Part shown: positions 30,400 to 41,899 of the stretch, piece by piece
How positions within the stretch are numbered: position 1 is the stretch's first letter
Layout: each line of letters begins with the position of its first letter
From: Cornus controversa
Lineage: Eukaryota > Streptophyta > Magnoliopsida > Cornales > Cornaceae
Length of the DNA: 64,000 nt
Direction: 5' to 3'
Assembly (NCBI GenBank): GCA_026545225.1
Contig: CM048848.1
Span: forward strand, 18,155,353 to 18,219,352
Program-made: the position numbers and the translations under genes
The notes under the pieces: model-generated
Databases searched by the model: none
Told to the model about the DNA's origin: nothing
The model's input: the letters and a program-made list of their open reading frames with translations, nothing else

Positions 30400-30702
30400 A
30401 GAGTTCATAAAATCAGAACTCAGCAATATGGAATCCAAAAATCAGAATTCAGTATTGAGCAATGTGGAATTCAGAATTCAGTTTTTAGCAATATGGAATT
30501 CAAAATTTGGAATTCAGTATTCTGCAATGTGGAATTCAAATTTGCAATTCAGTATTCAGAAATGTGGAATTCAAAATTTGCAATTCAGTATTCAGCAATG
30601 TGGAATTCAAAATTTGGAATTCAGTATTCAGCATTGTGGAATTCAAAATTTGGAATTCAGTTTTCAGCAATATGGAATTCAAAATTTGGAATTCAGTTTT
30701 CA
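30400..30702 (+). repeat. 36-bp GGAATTC-rich minisatellite, copy 2 (longest)
   Basis: About eight units of 36 bp alternate cagtattcagcaatgtgg and aattcaaaatttggaattcag. Because 36 is divisible by three and the unit has no stop, all three forward frames stay open (30428-30787, 30493-30759, 30507-30713). It starts immediately after the target duplication of the Pack-type element. Confidence 0.9.
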
Positions 30703-31945
30703 AAGGTATATAGATGCAGAGATAGGAGCTGCCTTAAACACTTCACAAACACCTTATAAAGATCATATATCCTTGCTTGTGTTCTAATAGCAGTCAGAAA
30801 CCAAGATAATAAGATATGCCTTTTCTTAAAATGGATGAAAGCAATTATAATATACGAAATCAGGTTTCAAGAGGTCAAAATTCGATGATGCTACAAAACC
30901 ATCCTCCAACAAGCACAAACAGACTAAATATGAAGAATTACACTTGTTAGACTTGATAGAGACAAATCAACTATTAACATAATCATTTTTGACAAAATCA
31001 GAATCTTTGGACAGCAAATATAGTGCAAGGGTTGTGATGCTGATGAACAGAAAATAATGCAGCCTTTAAATCATACTTTATTCATTGCAAACCCCATCAC
31101 ATAACATAATACATGTAATCAAACTCTTTGATTCGAAACATCCACTGCATTCATCCAAAAGGGGAGAGGGCTTGTTTTTACTAGGATTCTTAGTTGACGC
31201 TGATGGTTTAGCCACGTGGCTAGCTTTGAGGGCCTGTTTGAGCATCATGGGAACTACTTTTGGAGACAATTCAATCCACATTTGAAGATGCCTTCGGGAT
31301 AAGGAAACTTGGCCTGGACTGCAACAACCAACAAGGGGATAAGTTACTGCTGTTCCTGTTCCTGGTGGGACAGTTGTTGGGAAAAGAGAAAAACTCATTT
31401 TATGAACTCGATTTTCAATTAACTGGTCATAAAATACATTTTACACTTGCTAAGATAGCTCATATTAGTGTAGAAATCAAATGAAACAGATTTGCTTCTT
31501 TTTTTATATGGTTGACAATAACAAGAAATTATATCAGCAATGAACAGTAACTTCGCAGAAAGAATATCAATTTCAATCACAGCCTTAAACTACCTTCAAG
31601 CAAATGTTCAACAGATCATACATGATGTTTGAAACTTGCCTAAATCACCCATGTTAGCCCAGAAGCTAATTAGAGTAACCTCAGCAATCATTAGGTAAGC
31701 ATGTCAGTGGTGTAGTCATGGATTTTAGTGAATATGAGATGGAAAATACTCAATATATCAGATGTAGCATGTTGTAATCATCAAGAATACATTTCAGATT
31801 AGGCAATGATGAACCAGACCTCTAAGAAACATTTTAACAGTAACTAACAGCTCAAAATAGAGGTTTGAATGCCAAGAAATGCGTGGAGGCTCATATTCAT
31901 CTTTAAACTGACTTTGTTAATGTAAATCAACAAAACACACTCGTA
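30703..31945. repeat. Conserved unidentified array block, copy 2 (partial)
   Basis: Aligns with 18150-19085 but lacks the right part. It is interrupted by a unique 338-bp insert at 31080-31417 and fuses at about 31945 (acactcg|taaactaatggg) to the SINE block. Confidence 0.6.
31080..31417 (-). other. Unique 338-bp insert with unidentified open frame
   Basis: Absent from the other copies of this block, where tagctagcatta stands in its place. On the minus strand it holds a 106-codon frame from ATG (about 31398) to a stop, with MSFSLFPTTVPPGTGTAVTY and later SGCFESKSLITC, followed by an aataaa word just after the stop. This looks like the 3-prime end of a transcript, possibly a captured or retroposed gene fragment. 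The family was not recognised. Confidence 0.4.
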
Positions 31946-32231
31946 AACTAATGGGACTCAAGATCACCAAGCAAACTGTAAACTAAATCTTTTATGCTCA
32001 AGACTATCCTTCATTTGATGGATATTAAGTGAAACTGATCTTGCTTGACACTCTATGACAATATGCTACAGTGGATAGTACTGATATTAGTGCAACGTTA
32101 ATTATATCCTTGAGGTGGACCATGAGCAACCGTGTAACCTAGAGATCATGGGTTTGAAAGCGGAAACAACATCTCCATGCGGAGGTAAGGCTGCGTACAT
32201 CTGACTATTCCAGACCCCGCCCATTTAAGTA
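31946..32231 (+). mobile_element. Au-like SINE and left flank, copy 1
   Basis: The SINE core at 32110-32231 has a tRNA-like head and the diagnostic order gcggaaacaacatctcc, then gcggaggtaaggctgcg, tacatctgac and cagaccccgc of plant Au-type SINEs. The 160 bases before it (taaactaatgggactcaag) are shared with 45028 and 60425. Confidence 0.75.
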
Positions 32232-33418
32232 TATCCTTCATTGTTATTTGAATAGGCATGACTTAGAGACTATTAAACATGATCTCAACGTAAAGATACA
32301 ACTGTTTTTTGATACTGGGATGTAGCTAATATACTATATGAACAAATTTTTTATGGGATTATTATCACTAACATAGAATTCAGACAGTCAATTAAGCAAC
32401 CAACATAGAGTGTCTTTTCCTTCTAGAGTGAGTAATGTCTAGTTCTCGATCTGCTCTTGAGTTGTACATTCTATCCAATGTCCATCAGGACATAAAAGCG
32501 GCTTAGTCTATTTTTCTTTTTCTTTTCTTATTTCGGTAAAGTGAGCTTAGGCTTTTCTTTGGGTCAATCGTTGGCAGGAATTCACTTCAAAAATTTTAAT
32601 GAAATATAATTATGAAAATTCTTTTATCTTTTACTAATTTAATAAGATTGTATTTCCAATGAAAAAAAAAAAGGATCTAGACATCCTACCTGGGGCATAC
32701 CCCACAATAGCAGATCAACATGAAAATCAAAATAGCAAGAATAGCCAGCAAAGGAGCACTCACTATGGATGACCCCTTCATGAACAGCTGAGAATGCAAA
32801 AGAGACACCAACACAGATGCCAAGATATCGAAAAGATCTAGAGATATATCGAGTGGCATATTCGAATATTCAAGGGCTTCTCCGTTTGGAGGAGTATTAG
32901 CAACAGACAAAGTGCACAAGAGTCTATCTTTAAAAGTCGATTAGACCAAAATTCTAAGAACTATGTCAAAGTAAAAAATGAGTATTTTTGTAAAATGTGG
33001 AGTAGGGGAAATGCTCTTTAACTGGAGTTGGAATCCCTTTGATATAGCTAGCTTCCAATGGAGTTGGCAAACAAATAAAACAGATGTTCATAACTACATC
33101 ACTCCATGGTTTGTTCTTTTAACACATTTCTTCCTCCATTGACTGAAACTAAGCTTTCCTTGTAACCGAGGACATAAGAGATATTGAATTTTGTTTGAAT
33201 TCCAATATACTTGATTTCTTGGGTACCATGCTCATAGAGGAACAGCTTTCCAGAGTGATTAGTTAAAAGAAACTGACCATTCTTCCAAAATCCCAACGGC
33301 TGATAGATTTCTGGAAAAGGGCCAAAAGATAGTAGTCTAGTCCAGGATTGTTCAACACCAAATTCATTCATCACCCACATCTCAAAGGATTGTCGTTTAA
33401 CTTGTGGAGTATAAACAA
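32232..33418 (-). pseudogene. F-box/FBA pseudogene, copy B: C-terminal end only
   Basis: Only the last 100 or so residues remain (33099-33418): EMWVMNEFGVEQSWTRLLSF, then GKLFLYEHGTQEIKYIGIQT and SLVSVNGGRNVLKEQTME with a stop. This is probably the least altered C-terminus: copies A and D lack about 12 residues after EIKYI. The frame ends abruptly at 33418, where the cyclin segment duplication begins. At 32686-32919 the hydrophobic downstream peptide is intact (MPLDISLDLFDILASVLVSL to LICYCGVCPR). Confidence 0.85.
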
Positions 33419-33619
33419 TGCCCCATTTAACTTCCTAGTATTTTGGTTAACCCATGCAATAAAAGGAATGGTTAGAACAGATTGGATTAATCAATGCCCC
33501 ATTTACCTTTTACATAACTTTTTGTAATTGAAAATTCTACCATCTTGGCAGGTAAATTAGAAAAATGAGGAACTCTCATCATGTTGCCTGGCAGGAAACA
33601 TATATATATATATATATAT

Positions 33620-33785
33620 TTTTTTTATCCCTCTGTCTACGAATCCTAGAACCCCTGACCTTAGGTGAGGCCGGTCAAGGGGGGAAGAATTGAATCCAAT
33701 ACCTTAGGAGATGATTTGCACCTGAAGTCCATCCAACAGAGCGCCGGAACAGTTACATGACTGCCTTGCCTCAGCTGCTCAGGTT
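33620..33785 (-). mobile_element. tRNA-related SINE, second copy
   Basis: Duplicate of 15325-15485. The neighbouring TA microsatellite is longer here (about ten ta units at 33600-33619 against five). Confidence 0.5.
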
Positions 33786-34508
33786 CTGGAAAAACTCTGG
33801 AGGAATTGAAGGAGGGCAGTACTTCTTTGCAATAATTTTATACTGATTCACAGAGACACAGCACTTTAGGTTAGAACATGTAGATGTCAGCAACCATAAC
33901 AGTAAAATCTTGTTTTTGGTGGACTATTTCAAAAAACCTTGCACCAAGAGACAAATAGTTTAAAAAAATAATAGATTATGTTATGTCCACTTGTTTCATT
34001 GACAATTTTTTTCAAGTGAAGATATAAAAAAACTTAAGAGATGATTTATCTCTAAAAAGTTTTTCTTAATCAGCTCCTTCCACAATAATTGACCAGAACA
34101 TGTTTTGATAATTTTTTGTTATATAAACACACAGACTGAAGTTCCATAAGTAATCTGGCAAACTTTAAGCAAAGAAAATCAGGTGATCAACAAGCATCAG
34201 ACCTCCAGAGTACCAGACCGTATACCTTTTCAATGTATTCTTAAAAAGTATTTAAGTGTTTTTCTCATGCTTCTCATCAATAAGACCAGCTTTATTCGGG
34301 TGTCAAGCCTTGCTCTAAGACATTTCATCAATTACAAGGAAACATCAAATGCAGTAAGCCACAGGATTTTAAACTATTCTGCACCAAATGATAGAAAACA
34401 TTAATCCCTAAAAGCATACTTGTAGACAGATTCTTGTAACATTTTGTCCTCTCAACAAGATTTGTCATTGTAAAGTACTTCTGTCTCCCACATCTTTATA
34501 TTACTTGG

Positions 34509-35937
34509 TGATTCGTGTGTGAGTGTGACTCAAAAAGTATATCAATTAAAAATTACCACACTTCGCAATAGAACGAATTCCTTGCAGAATAGGGCTATCG
34601 AAAGGGGTGTCGAACCTCAGGGACTGTGTTGTGATTGAGTTGGATATAAGGAATTAATTCTAATTAAATTTAAAAGAGATAAGTTGCTGATTTTTATATC
34701 TAAATTATCTAATGAAGCAATTGAACAAAAGCAAGAGAAACTAAGGAGTGTAGAGAATATAAGATAAGTCTAGGGTAATTGATTTCACCACTAACTTCAC
34801 ACTCAATGGTCAATTGAACTAACTATGGGGCATCATATCATGCATAAGTAGTGTCGGTGGCTACAAGCTCACCTCCATCCGTCAAGAAGATAACATATGA
34901 TTAAGGCTAAGTCATGGACTATCTTCGATTGGCATGGGCCATCTGCCTAACTACTCTAATCTAGGGTGCAGTATGGTTCATCTTCTCTAGGCATAATCCA
35001 TCAAAGCTTTTAATGATATATTCAGTGAAAACCATTGTGTAATAATCACTCTCATGATCACAGAAAACAAGAGGGACGAGTTCAATAACAACAATCAAAT
35101 ATCTAAGACAAGATAAGAAATCATTGAAACTGAATTTATAAGACTTTTATTGCTCAATTATATAATAAGAATCCTCTAAATTACACAATCTATGAATGAA
35201 TACAAAAATCCCCAATAATTAGAACAATCAAACCAGTGATGTTTAGTTAAGGCTCCATCAAAACCCTGGTGGTTGAACTAGCCGCTCATGATACGCCTTG
35301 TTCTCCAATGATTCTCCACTCTAAAAGCTCTTCAAAGCTGCTGCCAAGCCTTTTCCAATACAGCCCCAATTCATCACTTTAATAGCCAAGAGAATACATC
35401 AAAGTCCTAATCCAATTAGGAATAAATTAGGGTTTTCCCGCAGCACTAATCAGGTGGGTTTTTCCTGCTGACTTCGGCCCAACTTTTGACCCACTAGAAA
35501 TCCGATTTACGGAATTTCCGTGAAATACAAAAGTGTGCAGAATCAAATTTCGTTCAACCCTACGTGAAAATTATGTCGATTTGAGGCTCGAAAATAAGAC
35601 TTCTGGTCTGTTTTCCAAAACGAGATTAAGACTGTATTATGCGCAGATTTGGGCTTCAGGCCCGAAACCTTCTTGGGTAGCTGTAATTCTCTTGGACCTC
35701 TTCCTTGGGCTGATTTGAGTTGAAATAAATGGTTGAATGATTCTCCTTGATGTAGGCTTCATCTAACCATCTTGGATGTCTTTTTTAAAAGCCCAAAAGC
35801 TTGGTTTTAACTGAAATAATCATTAAGGCCCTGAAAATACAGAAACACTAAAACAAAGTAAAATAAAATAATCTATCACTAAGAGAATAAAATAAATAAG
35901 TTAAGAGGCTAGAATGTGCAACATTCGATGCCGATCA
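34509..35937 (-). mobile_element. Solo LTR, 1.43 kb, inserted in cyclin segment copy 2
   Basis: Flanked by the 5-base duplication cttgg (34504-34508 and 35938-35942). The element reads TGATTCGTG...GCCGATCA, and the empty site (attacttgggcac) is intact in copy 1 at about 16210. It is the same family as 28036-29428, reversed. A frame at 35533-35718 has no known motif. Because copy 1 lacks it, it inserted after the segment duplication. Confidence 0.9.
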
Positions 35938-36082
35938 CTTGGGCACAAAAATAGTTATAATGACTATTGCAAGTTTATAGTTGAACATTCTTTAAGAATA
36001 AAGAACCAAAATAATTGTTAAATCTGATCATGTGTGTTGTTTAGAGAGGAAGAGATAATCTGGCATGAGAAATTTTACTTAC

Positions 36083-36932
36083 CTTATGCTGACCATATCT
36101 TTCTCTAATTACAGGTAAACTAGAACCGTGGCTGTTACAACAAAGACTATGCAGCACCTTAACACAACCACATAAATCAGAGGGCTCGTAATGTGTGTCA
36201 TGCCGCAAAGTGGAATTCTGTATTAAATCAAATAAATGCTTGAAACATGTTAGAAGTGTTTCCAATATAGAGTGGGGATAAAAATCCCTAGAACTGTATC
36301 TATTATGAATATTAGGCAACACGTACCCAAGGTCTCTTCGAAGGGATAAACATATGGTTGGCCAAGAAAATCGCTGAAGCAACAATAAGTGATGGAGGAA
36401 AAGAAAGCATACTGTACTCTGGAAGAGATAACTCTGCAAGGTAGTTTGCCAAACACTCTAGCTGGAATGATGGAGCCTATAAAGATTAAAGAACATCTAT
36501 GCAATTAAAAAAAGTTGTCCATCTTGTGACCAAATGACTTTAATTATCTAATTTTTATTGTCCAGAACAGTATTCTGAATAATTTGTACCATATTGGCCT
36601 TAATTATTTTTGTTACAAACTTTACCACTATTCTGACAATTACAATGTTCCAACTATGAACTATGTATAGAATGGAGGTAAATTAAAAATCCAAAAACCA
36701 AGTAATCCAGTCCATGATCATACCTCATTGACCCCTTGACCAACACGAACAAATCGCCTATATGTTATGTGTCAATGAATTGCAGGTCAATGCGAAGAGC
36801 AGCTTACACAAAATCACAAATTATATTCAATAAGAATCAAGAATATGGTCATTACCTCAAAAAACATTTAACCGTCGGAGCTGTCATTTCAAACTTCAAA
36901 TAATTTAGAACAGAAGATTCCATTTGCAAAAC
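36083..36932 (-). pseudogene. CYCA1-like cyclin fragment, copy 2
   Basis: Exons at 36083-36217, 36327-36476, 36724-36757 and 36856-36932 match copy 1 with the same splice borders, and the reading frame is again open. It has the same missing 5-prime half. The last exon would lie to the left, beyond the solo LTR. Confidence 0.9.
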
Positions 36933-37001
36933 CTGCAGAACTTGTGTTGCTTACCGCTCATGAAAATTAAAAAGCAACATGTAGAAAATGCACAATTCAC
37001 A

Positions 37002-37600
37002 CATTGAAAGTAGGGTTAGGGTCACATCACTTCCGTGGAATGATGTTTTGCCGCTCATGATCGGAAGTGTAGACTTGAATGATGATGATATCGCCATCTT
37101 CACACCTTGGCTCCTCCCGTAATAGTCACAAAATTGCCTTTGTATATCTCTCTCTACTCCAGAATACCCCTAAAAATCTACCCTTTCTCTCTTTTTTAAT
37201 CACGATCCTGGTTGAGAGGGGCATCTGTCACCCCAAAGGGGCATCTGTGCCCATAAAGGCCACACCTGTGCCCTTAGAGGGTGCATTTGCACCTTTGGGG
37301 GAGCATCTGCGCACATAGAGGCACATCTGCACCCCTGGAGGTGCACCTACACCTTTGTGGCAGAAAGGTATATTAAACGTCCGTTTTAGGAAATGTTTGA
37401 GAAATATGAAAAGTTCCAGAATTGAATTTTCTTCAACCCTCTTGAAGTTTGGGCCATTTTAACAGTCGAATATAAAGTTATGGCCAGAATACCAAAATGG
37501 GTTTAGAACTTTCAGGGCTTGAATTGGCCCAGTCTTCAATGTGAATAGGCCCATGCTCATTTTCTTCATTTAAACTCATTTTAGTAGCATAAAAATAAAG
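37002..37600. repeat. LTR-derived repeat block, copy 3
   Basis: Duplicate of 17276-17875 within the segmental duplication, with the GC-rich tandem repeat at 37213-37361. Confidence 0.65.
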
Positions 37601-37662
37601 CATGCAAGTAAAGCAATTTGCACTCAAAGAAACCAAAGTCAGCATGCATTTTCAACAAATAT

Positions 37663-37872
37663 AGAGTTCAGAAAATCAGAACTCAGCATTCAGCAATATG
37701 GAATCCAAAAATCAGAATACAGTATTCAGCAATGTGTAATTCAAAATTTGGAATTCAGTTTTCAGCAATATGGAATTCAAAATTCAGAATTCAGCTTTTA
37801 GCAATATGGAATTCAAAATTTGGAATTAGTATTCAGCAATGTGGAATTCAAAATTTGGAATTCAGTTTTCAG
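37663..37872 (+). repeat. 36-bp GGAATTC-rich minisatellite, copy 3
   Basis: Identical in layout to 17937-18146. Confidence 0.9.
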
Positions 37873-39606
37873 AGGTGTAGGTATAGATGCAGAGATAGGA
37901 GCTGCCTTAAACACTTCACAAACACCTTATAAAGATCATATATCCTTGCTTGTATTCTAATAGCAGTCAGAAACCAAGATAATAAGATATGCCTTTTCTT
38001 GAAATGGATGAAAGCAATCATAATATACAAAATCAGGTTTGAAGAAGTCAAAATTCGAGGATGCTACAAAACCATCCTCCGACAAGCACAAACAGACTAA
38101 ATATGAAGAATTACACTTGTTAGACTTGATAGAGACAAATCAACTATTAGCATAATCATTTTTCACAAAATCAGAATCTTTGAACAGCAAATATAGTTTG
38201 TGATGCTGATGAACGGAAAATATTGCAGCCTTTAAATCATACTTTTAGCTAGCATTTACTGGTCATAAAATATATTTTACACTTTCTAAGATAGCTCATA
38301 TTAGTGTAGAAATCAAATGAAACAGATTTGCTTCCTTTTTTATATGGTTGACAGTAACAAGAAATTATATCAGCAATGAACAGTAACTTAGCAGAAAGAA
38401 TATCAATTTCAGTCGTCACAGCCTTGAACTACCTTCAAGCAAATGTCCAACAGATCATACATGATGTTTGAAACTTGCCTAAATCACCCATGTTAGTCCA
38501 GAAGCTAATTAGAGTAACCTGACAGTTGTTGTGGTCATTTCTATTAGTGAACAATGCAGCAGCAATCGTTAGGTAAGCTTGTCAGTGGGGTGGTCATGGA
38601 TTTTAGTGAATATGAGATGGAAAATACTCAATATATCAGATGTAGCATGTTGTAATCATCAATAATACATTTCAGATTGGGCAATGATGAACCAGACCTC
38701 TAAGAAACATTTTAACAGTAACTAAAAGCTCAAACTAGAGGTTTGAAAGCCAAGAAATGTGTGCAGGCTCATATTCATCTTAAAACTGAGTTTGTTAATA
38801 TAAATCAACCAAACACATTTGTTGCAATCAAAGATGGATGCAAACCTTTAGCTCATATAAAAATAGCAGTTTAACCTTGAATTAAGCAGATATGAACAGT
38901 ACATTTAGACTGACGTTCAGTATATAGAAAGCTCAATAAGGCTGTGGCTGCATATCTCAACTTAGGATGAACTTAATGTATCATAACTGAAATGTTAGGC
39001 TTGAAGCTGTCAAGAATTCGTACATTTAAGCTCTCTCTGTCTTCTCAAATGGTGCTGCTCCTTTTCTGTTAATTTCTCACTTTTTCTCTCACTTGAAGCT
39101 CACACGGCTGCAATGGACAGAGCTGTACATATAGCTGCGTAGGAGCCATTCAAACGGCTGTGAGAGGATAAGGTTGACAGCTGCCAACTTGTCCTTTTGC
39201 TGATTTCAAAAATGGCCAATCATTGGCTCTTCCTTGAAATGGCAAGGCTCCCCATTGAATATTCCATATTCTTGTATATTAATGTAAGGACAGCTGAGGG
39301 CACTATGGTATCTTCTACATCAGTAGATCATTCTAGACATTTGGAGCACTTGCAGCCTCACAAGGACACTTGTCACTCAGCTGGAGCTCCCTATCCAATT
39401 GCTCACACACTTACTGCCAAACAAGGCCTTAAATAGGCTGTTAGTGTGTACATTACGAATACGTATTGAACTAAATTTAAAAATGCATTGTAGCTAAATT
39501 AATACTCATGTAATGAACATATAAATAATATCATTCAGGCAAACAAGGCCTTACTTAGTGAAATTCCAAAAATGACCCTCGAGGTTTTAGTGCTAATTCT
39601 CAATAT
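37873..39606. repeat. Conserved unidentified array block, copy 3
   Basis: Duplicate of 18150-19882, including the unchanged 79-codon frame at 39197-39436. It ends at ctcaatatga, where the sequence jumps to tattaccttattaccctc, a position about 3.1 kb further on in unit 1. The F-box gene has been deleted from this unit. Confidence 0.65.
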
Positions 39607-40044
39607 GATATTACCTTATTACCCTCAAAATGTCAAATTACCCCAATAAATCAACTTTCAATTTTACAGTCAACCTATTCTTTATCTCTAGTTCGTCAAC
39701 TCTCTCTCTTTCTCTATCCAGTTCGTCTTTGAAGAAACGCTCTTCTCCGGCGACCACAGGCGAATCACAAAAACTTCTCACATCACTCATCTCTCTCTCT
39801 CTCTCTCTCTCTCATCACTCATTCATCTCTGTACTCAACGATCCAAAACACGAAAGCTCTACACTCAACAAAATCACAGAAGTTGAAAAGAACCCTAATC
39901 AATGCAATCTTACATTCAGTCTACAAGAACAAGAGTAATTATCCAAAGAATTTATCCATCAAAATCAAAATTAATGGTACAACTTTTATTTCTATCCTAG
40001 TTATACAATCAATGCATAAATTAGAGCGTCCCCAAATTAAAATG
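39607..40044. repeat. CT-rich array block, copy 2 (right part)
   Basis: Aligns with 22998-23432, with (ct)n at 39790-39813. Confidence 0.55.
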
Positions 40045-40780
40045 ATCGAAAGTGCAGACTTGAATGATGAAGATATCGTCATCTTCACACCCTGGCTCCT
40101 CCCGTAATTGTCACAAAATCGCCTTTGTATATCTTTCCTTGCTCCAACCCTAAAAATCCACCCTTCCTCTCCTTTTTAATCACGATCCAGGTTTAGAGGG
40201 GCATCTGTCACCCCAAAGGGGCATCTGCGCCCATGGAGGCCGCACCTGTGCCCTTAGAGGCCTCATCTGCACCCATAAAGTGTATATCTGAGCAAATAGA
40301 GGCACATCTGCGCCCCTAGAGGGCACACCTGCACCTTTGTGGCAGAAAGGTATATTAAACGTCCGTTTTAGGAAATGTTTGCGAAATATGAAAAGTTCTA
40401 GAATTGAATTTTCTTTAAACCTCTTGAAGTTTGGGCCATTTTAACAATCGAATATGAAGTTATGACAAGAATACCAAAATGGGTTCAGAACTTTCTGGGC
40501 CTGAATTAGCCTAGTCTTCAATGTGAATAGGCCCACGCTCATTTTCTTCATTTAAACTCATTTCCGACCCACTTCTTCAGTCCATTTAACTTGGATCTTC
40601 AATATAAAATTGCCCAATGGATCTTTGATGTATCTTCTCTCTTATTGAAGCGCTAAATAATCTGAATTGATTGAATTTGCAGAAAAAATCTTGAAATCAA
40701 CAAGAGCAAGAAAATAACATAAAAATACCAAAGTAAACACAATTAAAGAGGCTTAAATGTGCAACATTCGGCACTTGTCA
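40045..40780. repeat. LTR-derived repeat block, copy 4
   Basis: Aligns with 23433-24199 and ends in gcaacattcggcacttgtca. GC-rich tandem repeat at 40195-40345. Confidence 0.6.
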
Positions 40781-41345
40781 CACATATTCACTGAGTGATT
40801 TAGGATGTCTCTATTTGCTTGATCAACTGTTCAAAGACTGCTTCAAAGATTTATTCTTGATCAAGTTACAGGATTCGTTTCTTCTACAAATGTTCGTTGG
40901 TGAGGAAGGAGAAGAAGATCGCACTACGAAGGGGACAAAATACTTGTTGAGTGTTCGTGTTCTTCCAATTACCCTTCTGCAAGGATTGAGACGTTAGCCG
41001 GGAGTCTATAGCAATTGAACAAGGGAGTTGCAAGAGTAAGCCTGAGGTGTTCCGCATTAAGTTCTTGTCAAAGTGCAGTGGGTGTGAGTTTGGGACAGAG
41101 TGTGTTGTACTTTGCTTTGACGATAGTGGATTTGGTTCTCCGGGGTTACACAGCCTCACCCGTGATTTTTTCCCGATCTGGGTTTTTCACGTATATCTGG
41201 TGCATTCGTTTACTTTACTGCACTTTATTTATTTACTTGCTTTGTGAGATTGCTTAGATTTTAATTGGTTTTAAATTTGGATAATTTAAAAGATTAAGCA
41301 AAAAGCGAGTAAACTTAATCACCCCCTCTAGGTTTTAAATATAAC
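40781..41345 (+). repeat. Copia-LTR-like block, copy 2
   Basis: Aligns with 24200-24760 and ends near aatcaccccctctaggtttt. Confidence 0.5.
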
Positions 41346-41369
41346 TTTCGCATTCGCTTCTGTACCGCG

Positions 41370-41540
41370 CAACTCACAACTAGAGGGTGTCTCGCCCTAG
41401 AATGGTTGATGAATCTAGAGATTAATGAAAAGGCAGATGTCAGCAACTATGGGATTGTTCTGCTGGAATTACCGACACGGAAGAGTACATATGGTTCCTC
41501 CTCAATGCACCCAAGAGAATGGGTATAGCCATACGTTTAT
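41370..41540 (+). pseudogene. Receptor-like kinase exon fragment, copy 2
   Basis: Reads QLTTRGCLALEWLMNLEINE, then KADVSNYGIVLLELPTRKST. The APE motif has become ALE. About 75 bases downstream (encoding the WVRQTIKYGRLMKVIDP part in copy 3) are deleted. Confidence 0.7.
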
Positions 41541-41899
41541 TGAAAATATTTTTCTAGTACTTATGAACTTTTAGCACCAACTAAGTTCAAAACTCTTTCT
41601 TCATTTATTAATACTAAAAATGCATTTGTTGTAGTCCAAGAATTATTACCATTGGCTTCCACTATAGAGGCAAAAGTTCTGAGTTGATGTAAATGATATT
41701 GGTAGTAGTAAGCTAGAAAGCTCCTCAACCAATATGGAATTCAGTTTTCAGAGGTGCAGATATAGATGCAGAGATAGGAGCTGCCTTAAACACTTCACAA
41801 ACACCTTATAAAGATCATAAATCCTTGCTTGTGTTCTAATAGCAGTCAGAAACCAAGATAATAAGATATGCCTTTTCTTGAAATGGATGAAAGCATTTA
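41541..41899. repeat. Rearranged junction with minisatellite remnant
   Basis: Sequence after the kinase fragment (as at 44480-44640) runs to ctcaaccaatatgg, then joins one minisatellite unit (41729-41752) and about 150 bases of the following conserved block, then jumps at about 41915 into the CT-rich block. Two large deletions relative to unit 5 are implied. Confidence 0.6.

Larger units (their letters stand above)
33435..39606. repeat. Segmental duplication, copy 2 (cyclin segment)
   Basis: Second copy of 15146-19882. The left junction with F-box copy B (about 33418-33435) carries the word ccccattta, which also occurs inside the segment at 33495, so the join may have used this short homology. 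Offsets between the copies are 18295 before and 19726 after the LTR insertion. Confidence 0.95.

Noticed and set aside
30428..30787. 119-residue repeat protein
   Set aside because: All three forward frames are open because of the stop-free 36-bp unit; there is no ATG context or flanking gene structure.
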